Of a stretch of 36,478 nucleotides of DNA, positions 1-8,393 are shown piece after piece. This stretch comes from Acidobacteriota bacterium (GTDB lineage: Bacteria; Acidobacteriota; Terriglobia; Terriglobales; SCQP01). The notes below the pieces were generated by a model. That model had not been told where the DNA came from and did not search any database. It saw only the letters and a program-made list of their open reading frames with translations. The stretch's first letter is position 1. Every line of letters begins with the position of its first letter. The position numbers and the translations under genes were made by a program. The stretch is taken from the NCBI GenBank assembly GCA_021818955.1, contig JAKASR010000031.1:1-36478 (forward strand), in the 5' to 3' direction.

Positions 1-125
1 TGATCATCGAAGCGATGAAGATGCAAAACCCGGTCCGCTGCCCGCGCGAAGGCGTTTTGATGGCGCTGGCGGTTGAAGCCGGCAGCGTGGTCGCCGCCGG
101 CGATCTGCTGGCGGAAATCGAATAG
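1..125 (+). CDS. Biotin carboxyl carrier protein/domain, C-terminal end (partial)
   Basis: The window opens inside a reading frame (codons in phase with position 3) ending with TAG at 123-125. It encodes the end of a biotinyl/lipoyl-type domain. The motif EAMKM is visible, with the lysine codon at 18-20 being the expected biotinylation site. The following residues (ending VVAAGDLLAEIE) match the second half of the barrel-sandwich hammerhead fold. In this family the biotin-lysine carries CO2 between carboxylase and carboxyltransferase subunits, for example in acetyl-CoA, propionyl-CoA or pyruvate carboxylase. The upstream part is missing, so it cannot be decided whether this is a free AccB-like protein or the C-terminus of a larger biotin carboxylase. 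Confidence 0.85.
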   Translation, partial: IIEAMKMQNPVRCPREGVLMALAVEAGSVVAAGDLLAEIE

Positions 126-515
126 CCTAAAAGTCCAGCCCTAAAAAGACATGGCTGCGGCCGCGGTTGTGCCCCCCAGACGGACCCGGCGCTACGCGCG
201 GGTGAAACGGAAGTGGAAGCGCTGGACGAGGTCATCGAACGCTATCGCCTGCCGCCGCCGGATTGGATCAAGATCGACGTGGAAGGCATGGAGGCGGAGG
301 TGCTCACCGGCGCGAGCGAAACGCTGCGGCGATTCCATCCTCAAATGGTCGTGGAAATCCACGGCGCCGGTTGCGAAGGCAAGCTGCAGAACGCCCGCCG
401 CGTGCTGGAATTGACGCATGCCCACGGTTATAAATGCCGGCACATCGAAACGCAAAGCGAGCTTGAGCCCGGCGAGGCCGCACGCGCCTTGCGCGGGCAC
501 CTATATTGCTATTGA
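126..515 (+). pseudogene. 5'-truncated FkbM-family methyltransferase remnant
   Basis: The frame from 201 to 515 encodes a recognisable C-terminal part of an FkbM-type SAM-dependent methyltransferase: a TLDxxI-like segment, then DWIKIDVEGMEAEVLTGA and a VVEIHG strand. Full family members are usually about 230-280 residues; here only about 105 are recognisable. The frame is open upstream to 126, directly after the preceding TAG, but the residues before about 201 do not look like the family and there is no good ATG start (a GTG lies at 213). The N-terminal SAM-binding half is therefore missing. The simplest reading is a gene remnant left by a deletion that fused it behind the biotin-carrier gene. 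A short expressed protein from the GTG is possible but unlikely to be a working methyltransferase. Confidence 0.6.
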
Positions 516-633
516 TGATTGATCGCTCCATTCTCGATTAGAGCTCCGGTCAAGGCACGCTGGGCCATAGCGCCTCATCTAATCAAGTGGGATTTTCATT
601 AGCGGTGAAAAAACAGGATGGAAAGGAGTTTCC

Positions 634-876
634 ATGAGAAATCGCGATGAATTGAAGGGCAAATTGAAGGATGTGGAAGGCAGGGCGGAGCGCCAGGCGG
701 CGGAGTGGAAAGGCGATACCCGCGGCCAAGTGCGCGGCGCCGGCCGGCAGGCCGAGGGCAAAGCCCAGCAGGCCCTGGGCCGCGTGAAAAAAGCGGCGCG
801 GGATGTCGGCCAGGACCTGAGCGGTGAAGAGAACGAGGAAAACCGGGAGCGGGGCCGCAGACGGCGGGCGGCCTAA
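634..876 (+). CDS. CsbD-like small stress-response protein
   Basis: An 80-residue, highly charged protein rich in Lys, Arg, Glu, Gln, Gly and Ala. The opening RNRDELKGKLKDVEGRA and the repeated GxxRGxGRQAEGKAQQALG pattern match the CsbD family, small predicted helical proteins often induced by general stress. Their biochemical role is unknown. Start choice: ATG 634 is preceded by a strong Shine-Dalgarno sequence (AAGGAG, about 620-626). The C-terminus is a basic tail (RGRRRRAA) that could bind nucleic acid, but that is a guess. It is a single-gene unit: a strong hairpin terminator follows 7 bases after the stop, and the next gene is on the other strand. Confidence 0.8.
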   Translation: MRNRDELKGKLKDVEGRAERQAAEWKGDTRGQVRGAGRQAEGKAQQALGRVKKAARDVGQDLSGEENEENRERGRRRRAA

Positions 877-883
877 GCACTCC

Positions 884-923
884 AACAAATTGGGGCTGCG
901 CCGGACCGCAGTCCCAATTTGTT
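884..923 (+). terminator. Intrinsic terminator-like hairpin after the CsbD-like gene
   Basis: A 17-bp stem (884-900 pairing with 907-923) is closed by a 6-nt loop (CCGGAC). Pairing is complete, with one G-U wobble. A short T-rich stretch (ATTTCTTTGTCT) follows. It lies between the converging ends of the CsbD-like gene and the GH36-like gene, so it may terminate both directions. Confidence 0.85.
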
Positions 924-1022
924 ATTTCTTTGTCTAAAGCGAAGGTTCCGCATCGAACCTGGACACCGGAAAACACAGGTAACGCTGCATGAACGCCTGC
1001 GGGTAAAAAAATCTGCAATGCA

Positions 1023-3542
1023 TCAATGAGTTTGGGAGTGATAGCGCCTGTTCTTTTCCAGCTCGAAGCGGGTAGTGGGGTATCCGGTGACGCGGACCAT
1101 AAAGGATTTCCGCAGCGCCGGGCCGTCCAGCCCGGGAACGACGAGCACCGCGTGGAAGTTACCGGCCAGGGTATAGGTGTGCCGCACGCGGCAGGACTTG
1201 AGCCCGCCGGTGCTTTCAACTATTTCCGCGTGGCTTCTGGTGCCGTCGCCAAAGCTCCAGCGGCAGCCCCGCGGCGCCGGCGTCGAGCCGTGCTCCAGCT
1301 CCGCCACAAACGTTACCGGTTCGCCGGCCCTGGCGGCGCGGGGTAAAGAAAAAATCATTTGCGGCGCCCGCGGCCGGATGGCCGTATTCACCAGCTTGAT
1401 CAGCCGCACCGAGCGCGGCGGCTGCGACTCGATGCGCAGCGTGCCGCCGGAAAGCGCCACGGGCCGATCACGGTCGAGCACGTCAAAAGCCCGCACCGCC
1501 GCGGGCGCGGCGGCGCGGGCAAACCCAAGTTGGCTGAGCGCGAAGCTGTGCGTGCGCGGCTGGCCGGTGAAATTGAAAACCGCCAGCATGGCCTGGCGGC
1601 GGTCCTGGCGCAGAAAAAATTCGCTGGGCTGGCCGTCGCGGCGGCGGAAAGTCATTAAATCGAGCGGGCGCGCCGCCCGTCCCAAGCGGTTGAGCGCGAT
1701 CAGCTCGCGGTTTTTCACCAGCGCCAAGCGCCGCGGCTCGGAGCCCAGCGTAGGCAAGTCATCGCCGATCTCGTACATGCCGCCGGCCAGCGCCGCCAGC
1801 ACGATTTGGGCCTCGGACTCGCGATAGGTCAGCCCGGTCTTCGACTGATGCCAATGCTCCTGCGGCTCGAGCTGGCGCGTAACGGAAAAGGCGTCGGGAT
1901 CGGAGGTGTAAAAATCGCGGTTCATGTAAAACCGCGCGGCGATGTTCCAGGCGGCGGTGCGGGTGGCGCGGAAGGAATGGCCGGTATCGACCGAGATGCG
2001 CCCGGCCTGCACCAGGCCGATGGGGTTGAGCATGGGGCTGCCGTCTTTATCGAGCAATACGTTCGGCCCGACCGCGCGGCGGAGGATTTCGAGGCCGAGG
2101 CGCTGGGCTTCAAGTGCGGTGGTGTTGGGGCGGAAATAATGGCCTTCCACCGCCGCCGAATCCATGAAATCGAGCTTGAAGGCGCGAATGCCCCAGACGC
2201 GGGCCATCCGGCGGTAGGTGCGATAGAGCCAGGCCTGCGCGCCGGGGCTGGTGGTGTCGAGAACGTAGAGGGCGTCCTGATGGCTGGTGACGTAGCCAAT
2301 GCGGATTGGCCGCCCATGCGCGTCTTTGACCAGCCAGTCCGGATGCCGGGCGAAGACGCGCGCGCGCTCGGAAATTTCAAACGGCGCCGTCCAGATCGCC
2401 GGCGTCAGCCCCAGGCCGTGGATGCGATATTCCAGCCGCCGCATGCCGCGCGGAAACTGCGTGGCGTTGGCGGTGGTGTATTCGCCGCGCGCGTACTGAT
2501 AGCCCTCGTCAATGTGGAAATAATCAAAGCCGAGGCGCCGCAGGTGCTGAGAGAGCCAGGCGGCGTTGGTCTGAACTTCACCGGCGTCAATGCCGCCGTA
2601 AAATGCGGTCCAGCTCCACCAGCCCATGGGCGCCGGGCGCAGGAAACGCGGATGCCGCAGTTGGCGCACGGCGCGGCCATAGCGGGCGAGCAGGCGCACG
2701 GCATCGGGGCCGCCCGTGAGCATCAGCGTTTCCGATTGCAGGCGCGCACCCGGCGCCAGCGTCAGCTCGAGCGGCAATTGCTGGGCGGCCGGAATCTGAT
2801 CGCGCTGGACCACGGCCGCGGTGGTTCCGGTCGAATCCACGGTCAATGCCAGGCCCGGCGCGTCCGAAGCGACCGCTTGCGGATGCAGCCGCAGAATGGT
2901 TAAAAAGCGTTGCTGGGATAGCGCGGCCAGCAGCAAGCCCAGGCGGCGGCGACGGTTGTAGAGCAGCAGATCGTCCACGCCCAAAAAGCCGCGGCGCGGA
3001 GCCCGCGCCAGGCTGACAATGTGCATGGCCGGATCTTCGCTATAGCTGCCGGCCAACACGCGCGTATCGGCGCCGGCGCCGGCGGCCAGATGCGGCACGG
3101 CGGCGGAGGCGAGCAGCCGGAAAGCTTCCAGGCGCAAGGGGCGGCGGCCGGTGTTATGCGCTGCGACAAGCATCACCGCAAACTGGCGGCCGGCATAAAC
3201 CCGCACCACGCGCTTCAGCTCGGGCGCGCCGGCGAGTCCGGAAAATCGCGTAACCAGCTCGCGGCCCGCGCCCAGCTCATCATGAAAACCGGCCGTGCTG
3301 GTTTGGCGATGGGGATAAGCGCCGCCGCGAATCCAGCGGCCGTTGATTTTGACCGCCAGGCCCGCCCGCAGCACCGGCGGCTGAATAGGTGGCAGCCGCA
3401 GGATTAGCTTGCCGCCGGCGACGGAAATGGCCAGCGATGAGTTTTGCGCTGCCGGCGCCGGCGCGGCGGCGGCCAAGGCGGACAAGCCTAAAGCGATCAG
3501 GGCGGGGAAGGCGCGCGAGAGAAGCTTGGGGAAGCGTCGCAT
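1023..3542 (-). CDS. Secreted clan-D glycoside hydrolase (GH36-like alpha-galactosidase) with C-terminal PKD domain
   Basis: An 839-residue protein. Residues 1-27 form a signal peptide (RR, hydrophobic core, AAAAPAPAA). A beta-rich N-terminal supersandwich-type region is followed from about 306 by a (beta/alpha)8 barrel: GWWSW at 307-311, then HIDEGYQ, and FKLDFMD with Asp458 as the likely nucleophile. A later RISVDTG segment (Asp519) is the best candidate for the acid/base. This arrangement is typical of melibiase-type alpha-galactosidases and close relatives, acting by retaining hydrolysis of alpha-galactosides. After a C-terminal beta domain, residues about 735-830 make a PKD-like domain (WSFGDGT near 765, then HTYTLAGNF), common in exported enzymes that attach to polysaccharides. 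The neighbour on the same strand is a GH54 enzyme, supporting a role in plant heteropolysaccharide breakdown. Substrate is inferred from family only. No clear Shine-Dalgarno precedes the ATG. Confidence 0.8.
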   Translation of the reverse strand: MRRFPKLLSRAFPALIALGLSALAAAAPAPAAQNSSLAISVAGGKLILRLPPIQPPVLRAGLAVKINGRWIRGGAYPHRQTSTAGFHDELGAGRELVTRFSGLAGAPELKRVVRVYAGRQFAVMLVAAHNTGRRPLRLEAFRLLASAAVPHLAAGAGADTRVLAGSYSEDPAMHIVSLARAPRRGFLGVDDLLLYNRRRRLGLLLAALSQQRFLTILRLHPQAVASDAPGLALTVDSTGTTAAVVQRDQIPAAQQLPLELTLAPGARLQSETLMLTGGPDAVRLLARYGRAVRQLRHPRFLRPAPMGWWSWTAFYGGIDAGEVQTNAAWLSQHLRRLGFDYFHIDEGYQYARGEYTTANATQFPRGMRRLEYRIHGLGLTPAIWTAPFEISERARVFARHPDWLVKDAHGRPIRIGYVTSHQDALYVLDTTSPGAQAWLYRTYRRMARVWGIRAFKLDFMDSAAVEGHYFRPNTTALEAQRLGLEILRRAVGPNVLLDKDGSPMLNPIGLVQAGRISVDTGHSFRATRTAAWNIAARFYMNRDFYTSDPDAFSVTRQLEPQEHWHQSKTGLTYRESEAQIVLAALAGGMYEIGDDLPTLGSEPRRLALVKNRELIALNRLGRAARPLDLMTFRRRDGQPSEFFLRQDRRQAMLAVFNFTGQPRTHSFALSQLGFARAAAPAAVRAFDVLDRDRPVALSGGTLRIESQPPRSVRLIKLVNTAIRPRAPQMIFSLPRAARAGEPVTFVAELEHGSTPAPRGCRWSFGDGTRSHAEIVESTGGLKSCRVRHTYTLAGNFHAVLVVPGLDGPALRKSFMVRVTGYPTTRFELEKNRRYHSQTH

Positions 3543-3601
3543 GCAAGCATGATAGGGCAGGAGACAAGAGACAGGCTGCCGTTTTTCCTGGCTCCTGATT
3601 C

Positions 3602-6436
3602 CTATTTGTAGCTGCCCACCGTTAATTTGCGGTAACCCGCGGCGGCCCAGGGATCGATGTGGCCGCCGTAATTCAGGCTATCCACCACCAGGCCGGAGGC
3701 ATCGCGCAGCACCATGCTGCCGGCGCGCAGGGAAATGATGCGGCCGAAAAGGGGAACCTCGCTGGCGAGCGCGGGGCCGCCGAACCACTGGTTGGGCGCA
3801 TGCTTCCCCAGATAACCGGCGGAGGTGACGGCGGCGTCTCGCACCACTGCATTGATCGCATGGGCATGATCCAGGGGCCGGTTGAGCGTGATGCCGGCGC
3901 CGAGGGCTTCGATCGGTTCGTTGCTGATATGGGCGAATGCCGTTGCCGGTTGGAAGCTAAGTCCCGTACCCCGGTCACTAAAGGGCAGATTGGCCGAATG
4001 AGAGTAACGGAGCGGCGCGGCCAATTCGAGGCCCGTGCCTGGATCGACGGCGCGGGCGTAGCGATGAAACGCATGGGTGAGCGCGGGGGTAAAATCCACA
4101 ATCGCGCCAGTGCGACGCCAGGCGCCCAGGGCGGTGATCTTAACCGTTGCCGCATCCGCCCGCGCGCCAAGGGTGATCTTGTCTCCCACCTGAAAGCCGC
4201 GCGGGTCACGGATTGCGATATGAGTCGCGCCGGCTTCCGCCGCCGCCATCAGAAAGGTGCGGCTCGTCCGGGTGCCCACGCGCTTGACCGTCACCGTCTC
4301 GATGCCGTGGCCGAGACTGTCGATATCGAGCCTGATTCTGTCGCCGGGGGAGATATTGCGGACGGAAGTCACTTGGATATGGGTCGAGCCGGCGGGAGCG
4401 TCGGCGGCGAGATAGGCTTGCGTGCCCGGTTGGCCGACGGCGGTGATGGTGGCCACTTCAAAATGTTCCAGCCTTTCCGGGACCGTGGGATAAGTGGCGC
4501 CATAGCCGAGAGCGATTTTCTCGCCCGGCTTGAAACCGGCCACGCTGGTGACGGGCAGGTTGGTTGAGCCGGCGGGAATGGTGATGACCGGCCCGTCGGG
4601 CAGAGGCTGCCACAAAGTGGTCGGAATGCCGGCGGGCGTGCCGACACTCACGATTTTGCGGGTCTCGAGATTTGAGCCGGCGCCGATGGCGATCGTATCG
4701 CCGGCCGACATTCCGAACGTGTTGCGGGTATAGATGATGCGATCGCCTGGGCGCGCCGCCGACGCCAGCCCGGAATCGGAAAGGCCGAGCCGGTACGAAC
4801 CGCCGGCCGCGAGCTTCGTGCCGGCGGGAATTTTCACCGCCGAGAAAATGGCTTGTTCGGTGGGGCGCAGAGTCAGGGTCCAGTTGGAAATATCTACGCT
4901 GCGGCGGCCGGCATTATAAAGCTCGATGAATGAATCGGTCGAGTCCATGGGAGGACCGGAGCTGACGCGAAAAGTCCTGATCTTGACCGGGCTGGCGCAG
5001 CGCACCTTTTGGGGGAGGGTTAAAGAGTGCTTCCGGCCCTGGGCCGCATCACGCCACTGGGCGCGACCGAGCAGGTCGCCATCAAAGCCGGCGTTTCCGG
5101 AAGTAATTTTGAAAGCCGCGCTCACGCTTTGGCCGGGCGCAAGCGGGTGGACGAATTGCCTGGAATTCCCCTCCGAGCCCGAGATGGCGGCGGCCGTCCA
5201 GCCATGAGGCACGGCCAGGCTCAGCCTGAGATTCGTTAAGGGCGCGCGGGTGGTATTGGTGAAGCTCGCAACGATATTTCGCGTCGAGTCCAGGGGGAAG
5301 GTAAGAAGCGCGGTGGCCGCCTTCGCCGCCGGCGCCAACTTCAGCGGCAGCTGCTCATATCCGGCCGCCGCGATATTGGCTTGCACCAACTGCTCGGTGG
5401 AGCTGGACGGGTAAGTGCCCGCGGCCGTCATTGCGCCTTCATAGAAAGTGCCTTGCGAGCCGTTGCTGTTATCGCCGCCGTTGCCCAGCACGATCGCTCC
5501 CTGCTTGCGCATCGGGTCGTAGCTGGCATTGACGCGCGGGCCGCTGAACATGACCGCCAGGCGGCCCTGTTGCGCGTTGCCGCCCATGGACCGCCAATGG
5601 TGCGGTTTCCCTTCCGCGATAGCCGTCACGAAGCGCCAGCCGATATGCGGCAAATAACAAGACTTGGATCCATCCGGATTGACGCAGCCGACCAGATTGT
5701 TTTCCTGGTCGGTCATGATCCAGGGGCCGCGCGTAGTGCCGTGAAACCACCAGGGAGCGTTGCCGAAGTAGGCGGTTTCCATGGTGCCGTTGTCGTCGTC
5801 ACGGCTGTCGATTTCGGCGTTGCCGTAATCGAAGCAGCAGCCGGAATTATAGTGATGGCCGTCGATGATCCAGTAGATGCCCTCCGCCTGATCGTCCACC
5901 GCGGTGCCGCGCGGATCATCGTCGCGCAGTCCCATGCCCGGCTCGATATAAACTCCATAAACCTGATGGCCCAGGACCATAACCGGCGCCATGCCGGCGA
6001 GCGGAAGATTGTTGAACCCGCCCATGGCGGGGCCGCTGAATCCGCCGCGGGGCGCCTGGGTGAGGTCGTTATGATGCCCGGATTGGTCGTAGATTCTGGT
6101 GAGCCAACAGTCAGTGTTGCGGCAGAAAGCGTCTTGCGCGGCGGCATTGGCGTACCCGCCCGGATCCGGATAGGGCGATGCGGAAGGCTGGACAACGCCA
6201 ATATTCAGGGTTTTGCCGTCGGATTGGCGTTTGACCTGATAAAGCGGCCCATTGTACGAGGCGTAAAGCGCGCGCGTGGTGCTGTGCGCGGCGATGCACG
6301 CATCGCCGGCGGCGGCATAAATGTCGCAGGGTCCTTGCGGCCGGGGCGGAATTGCGGACTGCGCCCGCATCAGGCCGGGAAAGCTCGCCAGGAAAGCGGT
6401 GGCGAAGATCAGCGCAAGTTGGAATTTCGATTTCAT
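3602..6436 (-). CDS. Secreted GH54 alpha-L-arabinofuranosidase with multi-domain C-terminal extension
   Basis: A 944-residue exported enzyme. ATG 6436 is chosen because it gives a clean signal peptide (MKSKFQLALIFATAFLA, cleavage near AQSA) behind a GGGAG ribosome site; the frame is open further upstream without such features. Residues 35-360 are the GH54 (arabinofuranosidase B) catalytic domain, beginning GPCDIYAAAGDACIAAHSTT. The vicinal Cys200-Cys201, Glu245 (in DQENN) and Asp322 (in GGDNS) correspond, at a near-constant offset of 24-25, to the remembered Cys176-Cys177, Glu221 nucleophile and Asp297 acid/base of the Aspergillus kawachii enzyme. The reaction is removal of terminal alpha-L-arabinofuranosyl groups from arabinan or arabinoxylan. 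The fungal arabinose-binding domain is absent. Instead come a NEW3-like beta domain (about 370-475), a lamin-tail-like domain (about 480-555), three or four similar AGST-V-GD-I modules (about 575-757) and a final tail. Confidence 0.85.
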   Translation of the reverse strand: MKSKFQLALIFATAFLASFPGLMRAQSAIPPRPQGPCDIYAAAGDACIAAHSTTRALYASYNGPLYQVKRQSDGKTLNIGVVQPSASPYPDPGGYANAAAQDAFCRNTDCWLTRIYDQSGHHNDLTQAPRGGFSGPAMGGFNNLPLAGMAPVMVLGHQVYGVYIEPGMGLRDDDPRGTAVDDQAEGIYWIIDGHHYNSGCCFDYGNAEIDSRDDDNGTMETAYFGNAPWWFHGTTRGPWIMTDQENNLVGCVNPDGSKSCYLPHIGWRFVTAIAEGKPHHWRSMGGNAQQGRLAVMFSGPRVNASYDPMRKQGAIVLGNGGDNSNGSQGTFYEGAMTAAGTYPSSSTEQLVQANIAAAGYEQLPLKLAPAAKAATALLTFPLDSTRNIVASFTNTTRAPLTNLRLSLAVPHGWTAAAISGSEGNSRQFVHPLAPGQSVSAAFKITSGNAGFDGDLLGRAQWRDAAQGRKHSLTLPQKVRCASPVKIRTFRVSSGPPMDSTDSFIELYNAGRRSVDISNWTLTLRPTEQAIFSAVKIPAGTKLAAGGSYRLGLSDSGLASAARPGDRIIYTRNTFGMSAGDTIAIGAGSNLETRKIVSVGTPAGIPTTLWQPLPDGPVITIPAGSTNLPVTSVAGFKPGEKIALGYGATYPTVPERLEHFEVATITAVGQPGTQAYLAADAPAGSTHIQVTSVRNISPGDRIRLDIDSLGHGIETVTVKRVGTRTSRTFLMAAAEAGATHIAIRDPRGFQVGDKITLGARADAATVKITALGAWRRTGAIVDFTPALTHAFHRYARAVDPGTGLELAAPLRYSHSANLPFSDRGTGLSFQPATAFAHISNEPIEALGAGITLNRPLDHAHAINAVVRDAAVTSAGYLGKHAPNQWFGGPALASEVPLFGRIISLRAGSMVLRDASGLVVDSLNYGGHIDPWAAAGYRKLTVGSYK

Positions 6437-6610
6437 GCGGGTTGCTCCCGGCGGGTTGGGCGGTGGACTGTAAAGGCATAAGAATAACGCGAAGCCGGCT
6501 ATCTGGAAAAGCGAGGCGCTCGGGCTTGCATCGCCGCGTTCTCGGATGATCGGCGATTCCCAGGCATGGCAAACGGAAACGCGCCACAATTTTTATGCGA
6601 CAGTAAACCC

Positions 6611-8044
6611 ATGACTCCCGATGAATTTCGCCATTATGGCCATCAGCTTATCGATTGGATTGCCGCTTATCGCCGCGACCTCGAAGGCTGGCCGGTGATG
6701 GCCGCGGTGAAGCCGGGCGAGATCCGCGCCCGCCTGCCGCCGGCGCCGCCGGAGCGGGCCGAGCCGGTGGCGGCGGTGCTGGACGAGCTGGAGTCGATCA
6801 TTATGCCGGGCCTGACGCATTGGCAAAGCCCGCGTTTTTTCGGTTTTTTCCCCGCCAATTCGGCGCTGGCAAGCGTGCTGGGCGATCTGGCGTCTTCGGG
6901 GCTGGGGGTATTGGGGCTATCCTGGCAGGCTTCGCCGGCCTTAACTGAGCTGGAAGAAGTCATGACGGATTGGCTGCGCCAACTGCTGGGTCTCTCCGAT
7001 GCCTGGCGCGGGGTGATTCAAGACACCGCTTCGGCCAGCACGCTGGTGGCGCTGCTTTGCGCCCGCGAGCGTACAACCGGCTTCAGCCAGGAGAGCGGCG
7101 GGATAGCGAAGTTGGAGAGGCCGCTGGTGGTTTACGCCTCCAGCCAAAGCCACAGCTCGGTGGAAAAAGCGGCGCTGCTGGCCGGCTTTGGCCGCGAGCA
7201 GGTGCGCGCGCTTGCGGTGGACCAGGATTTTGCGATGCGGCCCGAGGCGCTGGCGGCGGCGATAGAGGCCGACCTGCGCACCGGACTCACGCCTTGCGCC
7301 GTGGTCGCCACCACCGGCACGACCGCGACCACGGCGGTGGATCCGCTGGAGCCGCTGGGCGAATTGGCTCGCCGCCATCAAATCTGGCTGCACGTGGATG
7401 CGGCCATGGCGGGCGCGGCGCAAATCCTGGAGGAATGCCGCTGGATGTGGCGCGGCATCGAAGCCGCCGACTCGCTGGTGCTGAACCCGCACAAATGGCT
7501 GGGCGCGGTCTTCGACTGCTCGCTTTATTTCGTGCGCGATGAGGCAGTGCTCACGCGGGTGATGTCCACCCATCCCAGCTACCTGCGCTCTTCGGCCGAT
7601 AGCGAAGTACGCAACCTGCGCGATTGGGGCCTGCCGCTCGGACGCCGCTTCCGCGCGCTCAAGCTTTGGTTTCTACTGCGCGAGCAGGGCGCCGAGGGAT
7701 TGCGGGCGCGGCTGCGCCGCGACCTGGAAAACGCGCGCTGGCTGGCCGGCGAAATTGCCGCCGCGCCCGATTGGCGGCTGCTTGCGCCGGTGGTCTTGCA
7801 AACGCTGTGCGTGCGGCATGAGCCGGGCGGCCTGGATGGCGAAGCGCTCGACCGCCATACCCTGGCCTGGGTGGAGCGCATCAATCGCGGCGGCGCCGCC
7901 TACCTCACTCCGGCGCAGTTACAGGGCCGCTGGATGGCGCGCGTTTCCATCGGCGCCGAGTCCACCGAGCGCCGCCACGTCGAAGCGCTTTGGCAAGTGA
8001 TGCGCCAGGCGGCGCAGGCCGAACCTTTCGCCGCCAGCCATTAG
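6611..8044 (+). CDS. Group II pyridoxal-phosphate-dependent amino acid decarboxylase (aromatic-L-amino-acid decarboxylase type)
   Basis: A 477-residue fold-type I PLP enzyme. ATG 6611 is chosen because MTPDEFRHYGHQLIDWIA aligns with the usual N-terminus of this family; the frame is open to 6566 but the extra residues look unrelated. There is no clear Shine-Dalgarno. Recognisable features are HWQSPRFFGFFPANSA (substrate pocket), SSQSHSSVEKAALLAG (His stacking on PLP), HVDAAMAGAA (Asp to the pyridine nitrogen) and NPHKWLG, with Lys295 as the Schiff-base lysine. The family decarboxylates tryptophan, DOPA, phenylalanine or tyrosine to amines, and the substrate here cannot be decided by eye. It reads divergently from the GH54 gene and is 349 bases upstream of an aminotransferase on the same strand. 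Confidence 0.85.
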   Translation: MTPDEFRHYGHQLIDWIAAYRRDLEGWPVMAAVKPGEIRARLPPAPPERAEPVAAVLDELESIIMPGLTHWQSPRFFGFFPANSALASVLGDLASSGLGVLGLSWQASPALTELEEVMTDWLRQLLGLSDAWRGVIQDTASASTLVALLCARERTTGFSQESGGIAKLERPLVVYASSQSHSSVEKAALLAGFGREQVRALAVDQDFAMRPEALAAAIEADLRTGLTPCAVVATTGTTATTAVDPLEPLGELARRHQIWLHVDAAMAGAAQILEECRWMWRGIEAADSLVLNPHKWLGAVFDCSLYFVRDEAVLTRVMSTHPSYLRSSADSEVRNLRDWGLPLGRRFRALKLWFLLREQGAEGLRARLRRDLENARWLAGEIAAAPDWRLLAPVVLQTLCVRHEPGGLDGEALDRHTLAWVERINRGGAAYLTPAQLQGRWMARVSIGAESTERRHVEALWQVMRQAAQAEPFAASH

Positions 8045-8064
8045 AAATTGCCGGTGGCCAGCTA

Positions 8065-8115
8065 CCCTGTTTCCGGTAGGCGGCTGCAACCGGCCATGGG
8101 GTACGGAGAACAGGG
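8065..8115 (+). other. Stem-loop in the decarboxylase-aminotransferase intergenic region (8045-8393)
   Basis: The 349-base gap holds no convincing gene. CCCTGTT (8065-8071) pairs with AACAGGG (8109-8115), and nested inside it CCGGT (8073-8077) pairs with ACCGG (8089-8093). A smaller GAGCC-TTTTT-GGCTC hairpin lies at 8275-8289. There is no clear U-tract after the larger one, so it may be an mRNA leader structure rather than a terminator. No known riboswitch was recognised. Confidence 0.35.
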
Positions 8116-8393
8116 AACTGCCGCTACCGCAGGTGATTGACCACCACACCTAAACCTGCCTTCTCCTGATAAAATGAAGAGCATGCGAGCGCCGCTCGAA
8201 ATCGCATTGCGCGCCACCGGCAGCCAGCCGGCGCCGCGCCCGCAAGGTCCGCGCCTGCCGGCCGCGGCGCGACCGAGCCTTTTTGGCTCAGACTAAATTT
8301 CCGCGCTTCCAATCCCTCTGAGTTTTCATGCGCCCGCGGCCAGCGCCGCCGGCGCGAACGTCCCTTTTAAATGTGAATTCAGGAGCCGTCATC

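Noticed and set aside
1806-2903. Plus-strand 365-codon frame
   Set aside because: Antisense to the GH36-like gene with complete catalytic motifs.
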